Below, piece after piece: positions 23,539-23,914 of a stretch of DNA of 23,914 nucleotides. Source of the DNA: Collodictyon triciliatum. Lineage: Eukaryota; CRuMs. The notes beneath the pieces were generated by a model. That model was given only the letters and a program-made list of their open reading frames with translations, did no database searches and had not been told where the DNA came from. Made by a program: the position numbers and the translations under genes. The stretch lies in contig JBHJMP010000857.1 in assembly GCA_043381765.1 (NCBI GenBank), positions 1 to 23,914 on the forward strand, given 5' to 3'. Each line of letters opens with the position of its first letter. The first letter of the stretch is position 1.

Positions 23539-23914
23539 CAAAGTGGTGCCAAAAATGATTCAAGTTACACTTCTGGAGTCGGGCGGTTTGCAGATTCTCT
23601 TTTTTTCTGATGACGAGAAACATTGGATAGCACCTCGTTGATATCAAACTAATTGCGTTACTGGATTAACAATACTTTCCACAAATAAATTCACGAACCA
23701 CAACTTTTTATTTATAAACTATTAGGGATTATGGTTATATCATTCATACACCGCTGCTGTTGCTGGAGCCATGAGGTCTTCATATTTTTGAAATGAAACA
23801 TAAATACTTTTAGTTAATTATAATTATAAATGTTTTGACTGACTTTGTATGGCATAGCCTCGCTGCGCTTTGAATCGAATAATGAAAAAAAAAAAAAAAA
23901 GACATCACATAAAA
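23539..23914. other. 5' flank of the last minus-strand gene / window edge
   Basis: AT-rich with a 17-base A-run (23883-23899). A minus-strand open stretch at about 23554-23631 (NVSRHQKKRESANRPTPE) follows an AG, but an in-frame TGA separates it from the downstream frame and no acceptor fits, so I did not attach it to the gene. Confidence 0.4.

Overview
The window is nuclear DNA from a eukaryote, most likely a free-living protist. Coding sequence is interrupted by short GT-AG introns, intergenic DNA is AT-rich and full of homopolymers and microsatellites, and there is one block of Ns (12318-12621). The protein families fit an amoeboid or rhizarian-type protist (a Roco protein, a secreted trypsin with a signal peptide, degenerate EF-hands). 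A foraminiferan-like genome is my guess, but I cannot prove the species from sequence alone. I rebuilt the gene models by hand by matching GT/AG sites, intron phase and protein-like frames.

Layout. (1) 789-5042, minus: a gene of about 12 exons encoding a protein of about 818 residues, with a disordered GC-rich N-terminus, a degenerate calcineurin-B-type EF-hand module and a C-terminal BRX-like domain. (2) 5223-7190, minus: an intronless 655-residue polytopic membrane protein made of two diverged halves of about 310-residue register, about 6+6 membrane segments. (3) 7595-9734, minus: a seven-exon secreted trypsin-like protease with an extra C-terminal domain and a one-base frame break in exon 3. 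(4) 10626-13659, minus: a His-, Pro-, Ser/Thr-rich protein of unknown function, interrupted by the assembly gap. (5) 13660-16190: a long intergenic stretch with microsatellites and a weak plus-strand spliced coding candidate at 15169-15730. (6) about 16192-21370, plus: a large Roco protein (LRR-Roc-COR-PH). Its apparent stop at 20962-20964 lies inside a GC-AG intron, and two further small exons complete a PH domain. (7) 21991-23538, minus: a tentative multi-exon gene of unknown function, convergent with the Roco gene.

Five genes lie on the minus strand with short spacers (about 180 bases between genes 1 and 2, about 400 between genes 2 and 3); the Roco gene is the only well-supported plus-strand gene. 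I see no operon-like logic: these look like independent genes for calcium/GTPase-type signalling, membrane transport or sensing, and secreted proteolysis.

The most interesting points are the hidden PH exons and mosaic LRR of the Roco gene (alternating G-ending and C-ending codon blocks, a 103-bp intragenic duplication, a 20-copy Glu-Pro-Thr repeat inside COR), the EF-hand/BRX-like fusion, the internal duplication of the membrane protein, and the habit of placing one microsatellite inside an intron. Several reading frames are off by exactly one base at or near homopolymers or exon joins, so assembly indels are a live alternative to real pseudogenes.
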